A stretch of DNA of 64,000 nt from CAAGNP01 sp045595965 (GCA_045595965.1 JAZOBN010000005.1:1-64000), one strand, 5' to 3'. Counted from the stretch's first letter, positions 43,619-52,851 are shown. Notes: a model not told the origin generated them from the sequence alone. Program-made: numbers and translations.

Positions 43619-45082
43619 CTATAGTTGTTCGTTAAAATATTCAATTATAACCTCTTTGTCGTCAAAGTGGCTTTTCACCCCTTTTATGATCTGGTAATCT
43701 TCGTGCCCTTTCCCTGCTACAAGGACAATCGAACCTCTGGCAGCGGTCATGAGGGCAGCTCTGATACCCTCTTTTCTATCTGTAATAGCCAATGATTTGG
43801 CTTTACCCTCAATTGTCAACCCTTTGCGGATATCCTGAATAATTGCTTCAGGTTCCTCAGAACGGGGATTGTCAGAGGTGATGATGATTCTGTCGGCATA
43901 TTTCTGGGCCACCTCAGCCATTTCTGGCCTTTTTGTCTTGTCTCTGTCTCCGCCACATCCGAATACCACTACCAGTGGGTTTCCGTCAGCTATATCCTTT
44001 AGCGTTGAAAGAACATTCTCAAGGGCATCTGGGGTATGGGCATAGTCCACTACAGCTGTAATGTCATTTCCCCCTTTGATGTATTCAAGACGGCCCGAGA
44101 CAGATTTCAGAGAGCTGATCTTCTCAAGAACCTCCCCTTTTTCCCCTCCGAGCAAGATTGCAGCACCGTAAACCGCAATAAGGTTGAGAGCATTGTGGGT
44201 TCCGATAAAACGGGTCCATACATCGGTGTTGTCAATATTCAGCAGAGAGCCCTCGATGCTCTTCTCCATTATCTTCACCTTGAAATCGGCAGCATCTCTG
44301 AGGGAATATGAGTATATGTCGGCAGCGGTGTTTTGAACCATTATGCGACCATTTTTGTCATCAGTGTTGACAAGTGCAAATGCCCCTTTTTCGAGGTTGT
44401 CAAACAATCTCTTCTTGCATTTGAGGTATTCTGCAAATGTGTGGTGGTAGTCAAGATGGTCATGGGTAAGATTTGTGAAAATTGCCCCCTTGAACTTTAA
44501 TCCGGCAACTCTCTCCTGGTCAAGGGCGTGGGAACTTACCTCCATGAAACAATATCCGCACCCCTTTTCTACCATTCTGGCCAGAAGGGAGTTGATGGAG
44601 ATTGGATCTGCAGTTGTGTTTATAGTCGGGAACACCTCATCCTGAATATAATTTGCTATTGTGGACAATAGACCGCAACCATATCCTAAAGAGGTGAACA
44701 GCTGGTACAGCAGGGTGGCGATGGTGGTTTTACCGTTGGTCCCTGTTACACCGACAAGGTAAAGTTTTGAACTAGGGTGATCGTAGAAGTTGTCAGCGAC
44801 AAGTGCGGCAGCCCTCCTTGAATTTTCAACTCTGATTGCAGTAACGCCACTTTCCAGGATTGTGCCGGTGTATGCAGGATCCTCATAGAGAATAGCTGAA
44901 GCTCCATTGCTGATTGCGCTGGAGATAAAACGGTGGCCATCTGTATCCGCCCCCTTTATTGCAATGAAGAGGGAGCCCGCCGATGCTTTTCTCGAGTCTA
45001 TGGTTATAGATGAGACCTGACCCTTCAGATTGCCTGCATACTCTACGACTGCGATGTTGTCCAATAAATTCTCAATAGTCAT
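43619..45082 (-). CDS. murE: UDP-MurNAc-tripeptide ligase (meso-diaminopimelate adding)
   Basis: Adds meso-diaminopimelate to UDP-MurNAc-dipeptide. The ATP loop is VGVTGTNGKTTIATLLYQL, followed by TNLTHDHLDYHHTFAEYL and VVDYAHTPDALENVL. The motif SDNPRSEEPEAII with DNPR is the known mark of diaminopimelate rather than lysine specificity. I start at ATG 45082 (MTIENLL...), one base after the ftsI stop; an upstream TTG at 45100 is rejected. The length of 487 aa is normal. No murF follows, although murF is next in E. coli. Confidence 0.95.
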   Translation of the reverse strand: MTIENLLDNIAVVEYAGNLKGQVSSITIDSRKASAGSLFIAIKGADTDGHRFISSAISNGASAILYEDPAYTGTILESGVTAIRVENSRRAAALVADNFYDHPSSKLYLVGVTGTNGKTTIATLLYQLFTSLGYGCGLLSTIANYIQDEVFPTINTTADPISINSLLARMVEKGCGYCFMEVSSHALDQERVAGLKFKGAIFTNLTHDHLDYHHTFAEYLKCKKRLFDNLEKGAFALVNTDDKNGRIMVQNTAADIYSYSLRDAADFKVKIMEKSIEGSLLNIDNTDVWTRFIGTHNALNLIAVYGAAILLGGEKGEVLEKISSLKSVSGRLEYIKGGNDITAVVDYAHTPDALENVLSTLKDIADGNPLVVVFGCGGDRDKTKRPEMAEVAQKYADRIIITSDNPRSEEPEAIIQDIRKGLTIEGKAKSLAITDRKEGIRAALMTAARGSIVLVAGKGHEDYQIIKGVKSHFDDKEVIIEYFNEQL

Positions 45083-45083
45083 A

Positions 45084-47204
45084 TTATCTCTTTCCTCCAA
45101 GTTTAAGTGTGGTTCTGGTGCCGGTCCTGATGGTGTCTCCCGGAGAGGGGTGTTGCTCTATGACACGACCTGTCCCGTTGAATGAGACAGAGTACCCTTC
45201 ATTTTCCAATATGTAAAGTGCATCTTTTAGCCCCATTCCTACAACATCCGGCATGATACCCATCTCTATCCCTATCTTGTTTGTTCTGTATCCATTGTCA
45301 TCGGTTGTAACTTTGACCCATCCGCTTTCAGAGAGAGATATCTCGTTCTTTGTCGGGAGTTGGGCCAGGGTGGTTTTAATCTGATCTGCCCTTCCCCCTG
45401 CAACAGAGGGGTTGTCCTGAGGCTGGATCCCCTGACCATGGAGAGGCTCTTTCCATTCGGGGTGAGATGTGTAAACTTTGTCAGCTATCGCCTTGAAAAC
45501 AGGGGTAGCCCATGTCCCTCCGTAGAAGTTCTTTCTGGTTTGTCCTGTATAGAGTACAACTATGCAAGAGTACTTGGGATCGTCGGATGGGAAGAATCCG
45601 GCAAAAGAGGCCTGGTGCCTTCTATAACCGTTTGCATCCACATATCTCCCGTTCTCTGCAATCTGAGCTGTACCAGTCTTTCCGGAGAACAGGTATCTCT
45701 TGTCATCGTATTTTGCTGCGGTACCCTTCTCTACCACATATCGGAGAGCTTTCTTAACCTCTTTTGCGGTGTTCTTTGAACAGATGGCACCACTGATAAT
45801 CTGGGGTGAAAATTTCTCATCGATGAGGCCGTCTTTCTCAAAATCTTCGATAAAATATGGCTTCATCATCTTGCCATTGTTGGCGATGGCGTTGTAGAAA
45901 GTCAAGGTGTGAAGAGGGGTCAACAACACTCCATACCCTATCCCCATCATTGGGAGGGTAACCCCAGACCAGTTCTTGTCTCCAGGGGAGTATATGGCCG
46001 ATCTCCCTTCCCCTTCAATCTCGAGATTGTATCTCTCACCGATTTTCATATTTGTGAAGCGGGATACAAATGTCTGTTCATCATTGCCGTAATGTTCGGT
46101 GGCAAGTTTTGCAAAGCACACATTTGATGATTTGGCAAATGCCTCTTTTACGGTAAGCATGCCGTAACCACCGATTTTCGTATCAGAAAATTTGGTCCCT
46201 TTATACATCCATATTCCGTCCCCTCCATCAATAGGTGTGTCAAGGGTAACATATCCATCTTCAATGAGGGAAACAAGGGTGGCAAGTTTAAGGGTAGAGC
46301 CGGGCTCTGTAGCGTGACCTACCGCGTAGTTGTAAGACTCGTCAAATTTGCCGCTTTTTGTCTTGCGCATGTTGGCAATTGCCCTTACTGCACCTGTTGA
46401 AACCTCCATCACAATGGCTGTTCCCCCTTCAAATACGTCGCTTTGTGCCAATTGTGATCTCAAAGCCTCTTCTGCCGCCTCCTGGATATCAATGTCTATT
46501 GTCGTGCGGATGTCATAACCATTGATTGCAGGGGTTACGGGTGCCCCTGCAACTCTGATATACTGCCCTCCAAGCTGTCTTGAAATGTATTGTTTGCCAG
46601 GTGTCCCCTCAAGCTTGTAGTTGTAGCTTTTCTCAATTCCGGCACCTGCTCCAACCCTGTTTACATACCCGATAGTCCTCAAAGCCAGGCTTCCGTATGG
46701 ATTTTCCCTTTTGGTCTTGTCGATGACGATGAGTCCTCCCTGGAATTTTCCTTTGTTGAAAATAGGGAATGCTTTAAGACTCTGCAGCTCCATGTAGCTG
46801 ATGTCACGGTTGCCGATTCGGAAATATTTGTTGTTCTTCTCTCTGGCCAGCTTAAGATCCTTTTCGTATGCTTGCGGAGTTTTGTGCTTGTAAAGCTTGG
46901 AGAGAGATCTTGCCAGTCCCTTTACATTTGGATAAAAGATGGTGTCGTGCGGAGAGGAACAGTCCATTCTGATCTCATAAGCAGGTACAGAGATGGCCAA
47001 TGGTCTCCCATCTTTAGCAAGAATGCTCCCCCTCTCTGCAGGGATGATATCCTCTTTGTAGATGTCTTCTTCGGTTACGGGATCATCCATGAAGAACTGA
47101 ATGCTGATGATTCGGAAGAATATGACAAAAACCAACAAAAGAGATACCACATAAATGTTCTGGAATCTCTTGACGATCTTTTCTATTTTTGTTTTTCTGT
47201 CCAT
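45084..47204 (-). CDS. ftsI: septal penicillin-binding protein FtsI (PBP3-like) with PASTA domain
   Basis: Class B transpeptidase that cross-links septal peptidoglycan together with FtsW. One helix at 16-35 (VVSLLLVFVIFFRIISI) anchors it. A dimerisation (pedestal) domain follows, with RGSILAKDGRPLA. The transpeptidase motifs are all present: Ser-Thr-Leu-Lys in ATEPGSTLKLATL, SSN in FAKSSNVCFAKL and KTG in LFSGKTGTAQIAENG. The last 65 residues form one PASTA domain (MPDVVGMGLKDALYILENEG), which E. coli FtsI lacks but Bacteroidota homologues often have. The length of 706 aa fits that class. Confidence 0.95.
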   Translation of the reverse strand: MDRKTKIEKIVKRFQNIYVVSLLLVFVIFFRIISIQFFMDDPVTEEDIYKEDIIPAERGSILAKDGRPLAISVPAYEIRMDCSSPHDTIFYPNVKGLARSLSKLYKHKTPQAYEKDLKLAREKNNKYFRIGNRDISYMELQSLKAFPIFNKGKFQGGLIVIDKTKRENPYGSLALRTIGYVNRVGAGAGIEKSYNYKLEGTPGKQYISRQLGGQYIRVAGAPVTPAINGYDIRTTIDIDIQEAAEEALRSQLAQSDVFEGGTAIVMEVSTGAVRAIANMRKTKSGKFDESYNYAVGHATEPGSTLKLATLVSLIEDGYVTLDTPIDGGDGIWMYKGTKFSDTKIGGYGMLTVKEAFAKSSNVCFAKLATEHYGNDEQTFVSRFTNMKIGERYNLEIEGEGRSAIYSPGDKNWSGVTLPMMGIGYGVLLTPLHTLTFYNAIANNGKMMKPYFIEDFEKDGLIDEKFSPQIISGAICSKNTAKEVKKALRYVVEKGTAAKYDDKRYLFSGKTGTAQIAENGRYVDANGYRRHQASFAGFFPSDDPKYSCIVVLYTGQTRKNFYGGTWATPVFKAIADKVYTSHPEWKEPLHGQGIQPQDNPSVAGGRADQIKTTLAQLPTKNEISLSESGWVKVTTDDNGYRTNKIGIEMGIMPDVVGMGLKDALYILENEGYSVSFNGTGRVIEQHPSPGDTIRTGTRTTLKLGGKR

Positions 47205-47212
47205 ATCCTAAT

Positions 47213-47536
47213 CTACTCTTCCGATATTATAAGTGGGGGATACTCCGGGGGGACGAGTGTGGAGTTATGTTCCTTGAGCATCCTCTCTACCTCCCCCCTT
47301 TTGCTCAAAGAGAGGATGTCTGTCATTTTATTTGTGTGCTCGAACCGTAGTTCTTGCAGAATCTCCTCATTCTTTACCTCTTTGAGCATAGTATCCTTTA
47401 CCATAAAACGGAAAGAGATATAAATGATTGCGAGGAAGAAGAGATAGAGGATGAACTTCCAGTGTTTCCACAATCCTCCGTGTCGCACGAGGATCTGTCC
47501 TCCGAGGAGACTTGAGAATATAGAAACTTTAGCCAT
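47213..47536 (-). CDS. ftsL: FtsL-like cell division protein
   Basis: A 107 aa bitopic protein in the FtsL place between rsmH and ftsI. A basic cytoplasmic start of 27 residues leads to one helix (residues 28-46, FILYLFFLAIIYISFRFMV). A charged, probably coiled-coil segment (VKNEEILQELRFEHTNKMTD) and a short proline-rich end (VPPEYPPLIIS) follow. Sequence likeness to E. coli FtsL is slight, so gene order, size and topology carry the call; it fits the Bacteroidetes FtsL type. It overlaps rsmH by 8 bases. Confidence 0.82.
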   Translation of the reverse strand: MAKVSIFSSLLGGQILVRHGGLWKHWKFILYLFFLAIIYISFRFMVKDTMLKEVKNEEILQELRFEHTNKMTDILSLSKRGEVERMLKEHNSTLVPPEYPPLIISEE

Positions 47537-48437
47537 CGATCTTTTCTCCTATCCTTAATTTTGCACTCCTTGCTCTGGTGTTTTGGGAAATCTCCTGATC
47601 AGATGGGAGTATAGGTTTTTTGTTGACACTTTTGATGGAGGTCAATCTTCTTCCATAGAGGTCTTTCTCTTCTTGCCCGTCGACAGATCCGGTCTTGATA
47701 AAATTTTTGACCATTCTGTCTTCGAGGGAGTGGTATGTAATGACAGATAGTCTCCCTTCCGGGTTGAGGGATCTCTCTGCCCCCTTGAGGAAATATTGCA
47801 GACTCTCCATCTCTCCGTTTACCTCAATGCGGAGAGCCTGGTAAATTTTTGCAAGGAACTTGTGCTCTGCAACTGGTGGGAGGATCTTCTGCAGTGCTTG
47901 GGTCAATTCATTTGTGTTTGTGATAGGGGACTTTGCCCTGGCACTGCAGATGAGACCGGCAACTTTTCGGCTGTTGTCAACCTCACCATATATCTTTAGA
48001 AGAGATGCAATCTCCTCCTCCGAATACTCATTAAGAATTGTTTTGGCATCTCTCTTTGCCTGGGTATTCATCCTCATGTCAAGTGGGGCGTCAAATCTGA
48101 ATGAGAATCCCCTCTCAGATGTGTCAAACTGGTGTGATGATACCCCTAAGTCGGCAAGAATGCCATCCACACCCTCGAAACCGTGATACTTTACGAAATT
48201 GTGGATATATCTGAAGTTATTGTGGACAATGATTACCCTTTCATCCTTTGGAGCGTTGTTCAAAGCATCACTGTCCCGGTCAAAGACAATAAGCTTTCCC
48301 CCCTTGCCAAGACGGGACAGAATCTCCTTAGAGTGACCACCTCCCCCAAGGGTGGCATCCACATAAACTCCCGATGGTTTGATGTTCAGTCCGTCAATGC
48401 TTTCGTGAAGCAGTACCGGTGTGTGATAGGTAGACAT
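47529..48437 (-). CDS. rsmH: 16S rRNA (cytosine-1402-N4)-methyltransferase
   Basis: Methylates C1402 of 16S rRNA in the decoding centre. The family start YHTPVLLHESIDGLNIKPSG leads to the SAM loop VDATLGGGGHSKEIL and the acidic strand LIVFDRDSDAL. The GILADLGVSSHQFDTSERGFSFR and YHSLEDRMVKNFIK motifs and the C-terminal NTRARSAKLRIGEK complete it. The length of 302 aa is typical. It begins at the mraZ stop with a shared base and is the second gene of the cluster. Confidence 0.96.
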   Translation of the reverse strand: MSTYHTPVLLHESIDGLNIKPSGVYVDATLGGGGHSKEILSRLGKGGKLIVFDRDSDALNNAPKDERVIIVHNNFRYIHNFVKYHGFEGVDGILADLGVSSHQFDTSERGFSFRFDAPLDMRMNTQAKRDAKTILNEYSEEEIASLLKIYGEVDNSRKVAGLICSARAKSPITNTNELTQALQKILPPVAEHKFLAKIYQALRIEVNGEMESLQYFLKGAERSLNPEGRLSVITYHSLEDRMVKNFIKTGSVDGQEEKDLYGRRLTSIKSVNKKPILPSDQEISQNTRARSAKLRIGEKIDG

Positions 48438-48880
48438 TATCCCAAAATTTTTTCAGCCAGTGAAACAAATTCATCATTCTCCATCCTGTTTGCGTCAAAC
48501 AGCTCTTTCGCCCAAAGCTCTATCTTGTGATCATTGCCACTGAAGACAACCTCTTTAGTGACATTTATTGAGTCAAGAAGATATTTGGGGATAGTGATTC
48601 TACCTAATTTTCCGTCTGGCTCGATAAGGGCTCTGTCCTTCATGTATGCTCTCCAGAAAGTGCTGTGCTCCTTATTGAAAAAATTTAGTTTTGCCTTGAT
48701 CTCTTCAGATTCACGTTCCCACTCAGCGTAGGTGTAGATGGAAAGGCAATCGGAGAAAAGGTCTTTCTTCACGACAAAACACAGAGGCTGGTCTCCCATC
48801 AGGGATTTGAAGGCAGAGGGGAAGATAAGTCTCCCTTTGTCGTCAAGTTTTGCTCTATGTTCACCTACAAATTTTACCAT
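48437..48880 (-). CDS. mraZ: transcriptional regulator MraZ
   Basis: DNA-binding protein of the AbrB-like fold that represses its own operon in other bacteria. Two SpoVT-AbrB repeats are seen: GEHRAKLDDKGRLIFPSAFKSL near 5-25 and EPDGKLGRITIPKYLLDSIN near 89-108. The length of 147 aa is typical. It heads the dcw run. A four-unit TGGAAA array with 10-base period lies upstream (48935-48970) and is the likely binding site, while a promoter box is at 48918-48925. Confidence 0.94.
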   Translation of the reverse strand: MVKFVGEHRAKLDDKGRLIFPSAFKSLMGDQPLCFVVKKDLFSDCLSIYTYAEWERESEEIKAKLNFFNKEHSTFWRAYMKDRALIEPDGKLGRITIPKYLLDSINVTKEVVFSGNDHKIELWAKELFDANRMENDEFVSLAEKILG

Positions 48881-48917
48881 AACATCTGTGTGGATACTCT
48901 TTCGATTTTAGTGAATG

Positions 48918-48925
48918 CAAATATA
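48918..48925 (-). promoter_or_regulatory. -7 promoter box TATATTTG ahead of mraZ and the dcw cluster
   Basis: Exact TAnnTTTG match on the minus strand, 37 bases before ATG 48880. The repeat array 48935-48970 lies directly upstream and covers the place expected for the -33 element. Confidence 0.62.
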
Positions 48926-48934
48926 GAGATTTAT

Positions 48935-48970
48935 TTTCCATTTTTTTCCATTTCTTTACAAAGTTTTCCA
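48935..48970 (-). promoter_or_regulatory. candidate MraZ operator: four TGGAAA units at 10-base steps
   Basis: On the plus strand TTTCCA occurs at 48935, 48945 and 48965, and TTTACA (one change) at 48955; on the minus strand this reads TGGAAA, TGTAAA, TGGAAA, TGGAAA at exact 10-base steps. Known MraZ boxes in other bacteria are also short direct repeats, TGGGN in E. coli, spaced one helical turn apart. Position next to the mraZ promoter supports the call. Confidence 0.65.
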
Positions 48971-48995
48971 CAATTTATTATCAATTGTTGAAAAA

Positions 48996-50366
48996 ATGAA
49001 TTATTTTCGTGAGTCAAATCAAATAGAGAGAGTTATGGAGATTTTTACACAGGAGTTCAAGGAGAGGCTCAGAGCCATTTTTAACGGAAAATTCTGGAAA
49101 TGGACAGGTGTTGTTGCAGGGGTTGCGGCAGTGGTTGTCGCATTCTTTCTTATCTCTCCGCTGGAGAGAAATCATAGCGGTGAGGCAGCTGTTGCCGTGG
49201 GGGATCAGGATACCACAATCTACGAATATGGAATTCCGATTTCTCTATACGATATCGAGCAGGGGAAAGTGGGAAAAGGGATGTTCTTTTCTACGCTCCT
49301 CACAAAACTGGATGTTCCGCAGAATAAAATCTATGCCTTGACACAGGAGTGCAAAGGGATCTTTGATTTGAGACATTTCAAAGTGGGAAATGAGTACCAT
49401 GCTTACTTCACCAAGGATTCGTTAAGGACACTTGATTATCTTGTCTATGAGAAGGATTCCCATTCTTATGTGGTTTTTGGCTTGAAGGACTCACTGTCGG
49501 TTACCATTCATGAGAAAGAGATAAAAACCACCCTCCACTATGCAGAGGTGACCATCAATAACTCTCTTTGGAGTGATTTGCAGAGTGCAGGGGTGACACC
49601 TTTGCTTGCACTTACACTTTCAGATATCTATGCCTGGAGTATCGACTTTTTCGGATTACAGAGAGGTGATTCTTTCAAGGCTTTCTATGAGGTAATCAGT
49701 TATAAAGATGATATACTTGATATCGGAAAGGTAAAGTATGCTGTTTTCAACCATGCCGGAACTGATTATGAAGTGTATCATTATGTTCTTGATGATCAAG
49801 GGAATGAATATTGGAATGAGAAAGGGGAGAGTATGAGAAAGGCATTTCTGAAAGCACCGCTCAACTATAAGAGAATAAGTTCCGGCTTTACATATTCGAG
49901 AAGACATCCTATTACAAGGAAGGTTCAGCCCCATACAGGTATAGATTATGCTGCCCCTGCCGGAACCCCTGTAGTTAGTATAGGTGATGGAGTTGTGGTG
50001 GAGAAAGGGTATAAAGGTGCCGGGGGGCACACTGTAAAGATCAAGCACAACTCTGTATATACATCTGCGTACCTGCACTTGTCAAAATATGGGAAAGGGA
50101 TTGCTGTCGGATCAAGGGTAAAACAGGGACAAGTGATCGGTTATGTGGGAAGTACAGGGAGATCAACAGGCCCTCACCTCGATTTCAGAATCTGGAAAAA
50201 CGGGACACCTATCAACCCTTTGACAATGAAAATGCCACCGGCAGTGCCTGTTCCAAAGGATAAGATGAACGATTTTGAGAGTGCCAAGGTGGAGACCCAA
50301 AGGCAGATCAGCAGGATTGCTGCCCAACAATATTTTACCCGTTCTCTTGAGTTTTTCTCTCTCTAA
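48996..50366 (+). CDS. M23 family metallopeptidase with membrane anchor
   Basis: Peptidoglycan endopeptidase or divisome activator of the LytM group. The first 35 residues are cytoplasmic, and a helix at 36-55 (WTGVVAGVAAVVVAFFLISP) anchors it; ATG 49035 (residue 14) is an alternative start. The middle 220 residues contain an OapA/LysM-like region. The M23 domain is near 305-410, with HTGIDYAAPAGTPVVSIGDG (first zinc His and Asp), the second His in TSAYLHLSKY, and HLDFRIWKNGTPINP. All three zinc-ligand positions appear intact, so it should be an active enzyme. It diverges from mraZ and its end overlaps lptB by 32 bases. Confidence 0.92.
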   Translation: MNYFRESNQIERVMEIFTQEFKERLRAIFNGKFWKWTGVVAGVAAVVVAFFLISPLERNHSGEAAVAVGDQDTTIYEYGIPISLYDIEQGKVGKGMFFSTLLTKLDVPQNKIYALTQECKGIFDLRHFKVGNEYHAYFTKDSLRTLDYLVYEKDSHSYVVFGLKDSLSVTIHEKEIKTTLHYAEVTINNSLWSDLQSAGVTPLLALTLSDIYAWSIDFFGLQRGDSFKAFYEVISYKDDILDIGKVKYAVFNHAGTDYEVYHYVLDDQGNEYWNEKGESMRKAFLKAPLNYKRISSGFTYSRRHPITRKVQPHTGIDYAAPAGTPVVSIGDGVVVEKGYKGAGGHTVKIKHNSVYTSAYLHLSKYGKGIAVGSRVKQGQVIGYVGSTGRSTGPHLDFRIWKNGTPINPLTMKMPPAVPVPKDKMNDFESAKVETQRQISRIAAQQYFTRSLEFFSL

Positions 50367-51096
50367 GAACAGCCTTGCGTAATTCAAAGTTCTGACCGAG
50401 ATATTTTCTCCTCACTTCCGGGTTGTTTGCCAACATCTCTGCAGTACCGCTTTCGAGGATGTTCCCCTCATAAAGGAGATATGCCCTGTCGGTAATGGCC
50501 AAAGTTTCGTGTACATTGTGGTCGGTTATAATGATACCGATGTTTTTGTATTTGAGTTTTGCGATGATGTGCTGTATATCCTCCACAGCGATAGGGTCTA
50601 CTCCGGCAAATGGCTCATCAAGCAATATGAATTTAGGGTCAATGGCAAGTGCCCTGGCTATTTCACATCTTCTTCTCTCACCTCCGGACAACTGTATTCC
50701 GTAACTTTTACGCACTTTCTGCAGACCGAACTCATCAATTAGTGATTCAAGTCTCTCTTTCCTCTCCTCTTTTGTGTAGTTTGACAACTCCATTACCGAT
50801 AAAATGTTGTCCTCTACACTCAATTTTCTGAAAACTGATGCCTCCTGTGCCAGGTAACCTAGCCCCTTTTGGGCCCTTCTGTACATTGGAAGTTCGGTGA
50901 TATCCTCTCCGTCAAGAAAGATTTTACCCTCATTGGGCTTGATGAGACCGGTAATCATATAGAAACTTGTAGTTTTTCCTGCACCGTTAGGTCCCAAAAG
51001 ACCTACGATCTCACCTTGGTTAACTTCGATTGATACCCCTTTTACAACTGTACGGATACCATATTTCTTTATCAGATTTTCGCAGTGGAGTTTCAT
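50335..51096 (-). CDS. lptB: LPS export ABC transporter ATP-binding protein
   Basis: ATPase of the LptBFG complex, which pulls lipopolysaccharide from the inner membrane toward the outer leaflet. Walker A GLLGPNGAGKTTSFYMITG, Q-loop YLAQEASVFRKLSV, signature LSGGERRRCEIARAL, Walker B FILLDEPFAGVDP and the switch His in IIITDHNVHETLAITDRAYLL are present. The QEASVFRKL segment and length (253 aa) are those of LptB rather than of an amino-acid transporter ATPase. No lptF or lptG is adjacent. It lies 5 bases after dnaX. Confidence 0.95.
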   Translation of the reverse strand: MKLHCENLIKKYGIRTVVKGVSIEVNQGEIVGLLGPNGAGKTTSFYMITGLIKPNEGKIFLDGEDITELPMYRRAQKGLGYLAQEASVFRKLSVEDNILSVMELSNYTKEERKERLESLIDEFGLQKVRKSYGIQLSGGERRRCEIARALAIDPKFILLDEPFAGVDPIAVEDIQHIIAKLKYKNIGIIITDHNVHETLAITDRAYLLYEGNILESGTAEMLANNPEVRRKYLGQNFELRKAVLRERKTQENG

Positions 51097-51101
51097 GATT
51101 G

Positions 51102-52838
51102 CTATTTTATATCGAGGTCTAAAGCGGTTTTAAGCTCTCTAAGTTCTTCACTTTTATTGAGGAGATATTCTGCCTTCTCTTTTTCAGACATATATTTCTG
51201 TCTCTCATTATTTGCATCTGAAGGGGCAACCTCCACCTTCAGGTCAAGGCGCGAGTCGCTCAGTTCTTCTCTTGCAAAATTTATATATTTCAACAGACGT
51301 TTATCTTTTACCCATTGGCACTGTGCTTCGTTGCTGACATAGAAAGTGACGGTAAAGTTGTCATCCCCCATGGTTGGGGTATACTGTTTTAACTGTGTTG
51401 CAAGGAGAACATTTGCCGACTGTTGCTCTTTAGCTATGATTTTTTCCCATACAGCAATAAATTCTTCAAAGGTGAACCCTTTATCTTTGGTTACCTCTTT
51501 TTTGTCCTCTTTTACCATTGCGCGTTGCTCTGCCTGACGGAGCATCTCTTTGAGGGAGATTCCACCCCTTGTCTCCCCTTTTTGTGCTGAAGCCGGTTGG
51601 GGTGTAGCTTCCTGTGATACAGGAGCAGTAGCGGGAGCTGGCTTGGCAGGAGCAGTGGTGTGGGCAGATGCCGGTGCGGAGGAGGCCGACGGTGTCTGAA
51701 TGACCGCGGGAGCTGGCGAAGGTGCAGGCTGTACGCTGTTTTGTGGTTTTGCAGCGAAGGAGAGTTTCATCAAGGCAAATTCGATAAGGAGTCTCTGGTT
51801 GCCGCTCTGTTTGTATGCCGCTTCGCAGTTTGTTGTGATTCCGAGAGCTTCATACAAGAATTGGACAGAACATTTCTCCCCTTGTCCCTTATATCTTTTG
51901 ATCAATGAAGCCGGGAGTTGTAGAAGAGTCTGGGAAGCCTCTTTCTTGCTTACGATAAGATCTCTCAAGTGTGTGCTGAGACCAGATACAAAGTGCAGGG
52001 CGTTGAACCCTTTTGAGAGAAGTTCATCAAAAATGAGCAGTGAGGAGGTGAAGTCTCCTGCAAGGAAATGGTCAACCAATCTGAAATAGTACTCATAGTC
52101 CAGTATATTCAGATTGGCGATAACCTGTTCGTACTTTATCTCTTTTCCGCAGAATGCTACCGTCTGGTCAAATAGGGTAAGGGCATCTCTCATCGCACCA
52201 TCTGCCTTCTGGGCAATGATGTGAAGTGCATCTTCCTCTATCTGTATCCCCTCTTTCTGAGCTATCTCTGTCAAATTGGTTACCATATCCGGGATTGATA
52301 TTCTGTTGAAATCGTAGGTCTGGCAACGGGATAGGATTGTGGGGAGAATCTTGTGCTTTTCGGTTGTCGCAAGGATGAAAATTGCGTAAGCAGGGGGTTC
52401 TTCCAATGTCTTGAGGAATGCATTGAAGGCTGCTGTTGAGAGCATATGTACCTCATCTATGATGTACACACTATATTTGCCGATCTGTGGAGGGATGCGG
52501 ACCATCTCTGTAAGGTTGCGTATATCATCCACAGAGTTGTTGGAGGCAGCATCCAATTCATGTATGCAGTATGAGCGTCCTTCGCTAAAGGAGAGGCATG
52601 ACTCACACTTCCCGCAAGGCTCCATATCAGGGGAGGGGTTCAGACAGTTGATTGATTTGGCGAAAATTCTTGCTGTGGTTGTCTTTCCGACACCTCTTGG
52701 ACCACAGAACAGATAGGCATGAGCCAATTGCCCGCGAAGAATGGAGTTCTTAAGCGTTGTCGAAATGTTGTCCTGTCCAATCATCGATTCAAATGAGTTT
52801 GGACGGTATTTTCTTGCTGATACAATGAATTGTTCCAT
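51102..52838 (-). CDS. dnaX: DNA polymerase III subunits gamma and tau
   Basis: Clamp-loader ATPase. The AAA+ domain has Walker A FCGPRGVGKTTTARIFAK near 46-63, a four-Cys zinc module (CLNPSPDMEPCGKCESC), Walker B YIIDEVHMLS and the sensor 1 ATTEKHKILPTILSRC. A clamp-loader collar follows to about 370. Then comes an Ala/Pro/Ser/Thr-rich linker (residues 375-430) and a C-terminal tau-like domain of 130 residues. At 578 aa it is of normal length for the phylum. I saw no A-AAA-AAG slippery site in the linker, so only one product is expected. Confidence 0.95.
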   Translation of the reverse strand: MEQFIVSARKYRPNSFESMIGQDNISTTLKNSILRGQLAHAYLFCGPRGVGKTTTARIFAKSINCLNPSPDMEPCGKCESCLSFSEGRSYCIHELDAASNNSVDDIRNLTEMVRIPPQIGKYSVYIIDEVHMLSTAAFNAFLKTLEEPPAYAIFILATTEKHKILPTILSRCQTYDFNRISIPDMVTNLTEIAQKEGIQIEEDALHIIAQKADGAMRDALTLFDQTVAFCGKEIKYEQVIANLNILDYEYYFRLVDHFLAGDFTSSLLIFDELLSKGFNALHFVSGLSTHLRDLIVSKKEASQTLLQLPASLIKRYKGQGEKCSVQFLYEALGITTNCEAAYKQSGNQRLLIEFALMKLSFAAKPQNSVQPAPSPAPAVIQTPSASSAPASAHTTAPAKPAPATAPVSQEATPQPASAQKGETRGGISLKEMLRQAEQRAMVKEDKKEVTKDKGFTFEEFIAVWEKIIAKEQQSANVLLATQLKQYTPTMGDDNFTVTFYVSNEAQCQWVKDKRLLKYINFAREELSDSRLDLKVEVAPSDANNERQKYMSEKEKAEYLLNKSEELRELKTALDLDIK

Positions 52839-52843
52839 ATCTA

Positions 52844-52851
52844 CAAAAGTA
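52844..52851 (-). promoter_or_regulatory. -7 promoter box TACTTTTG ahead of dnaX
   Basis: Exact TAnnTTTG match on the minus strand, ending 5 bases before ATG 52838, so the mRNA should be nearly leaderless. It forms a perfect 8-base inverted repeat with the box at 52873-52880. Confidence 0.62.

Noticed and set aside
45083..45100. TTG start for murE overlapping ftsI
   Set aside because: ATG 45082 follows the ftsI stop by one base and is the ordinary start.
33907..48880. Absence of murF and ddl taken as a deletion in the dcw cluster
   Set aside because: Genes on both sides are tightly spaced with no scar, and such clusters without murF are usual in Bacteroidota; murF is presumably elsewhere.
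51500..51800. Possible programmed frameshift in dnaX as in E. coli
   Set aside because: No A-AAA-AAG run lies in the Ala/Pro linker; the frame codes straight through.
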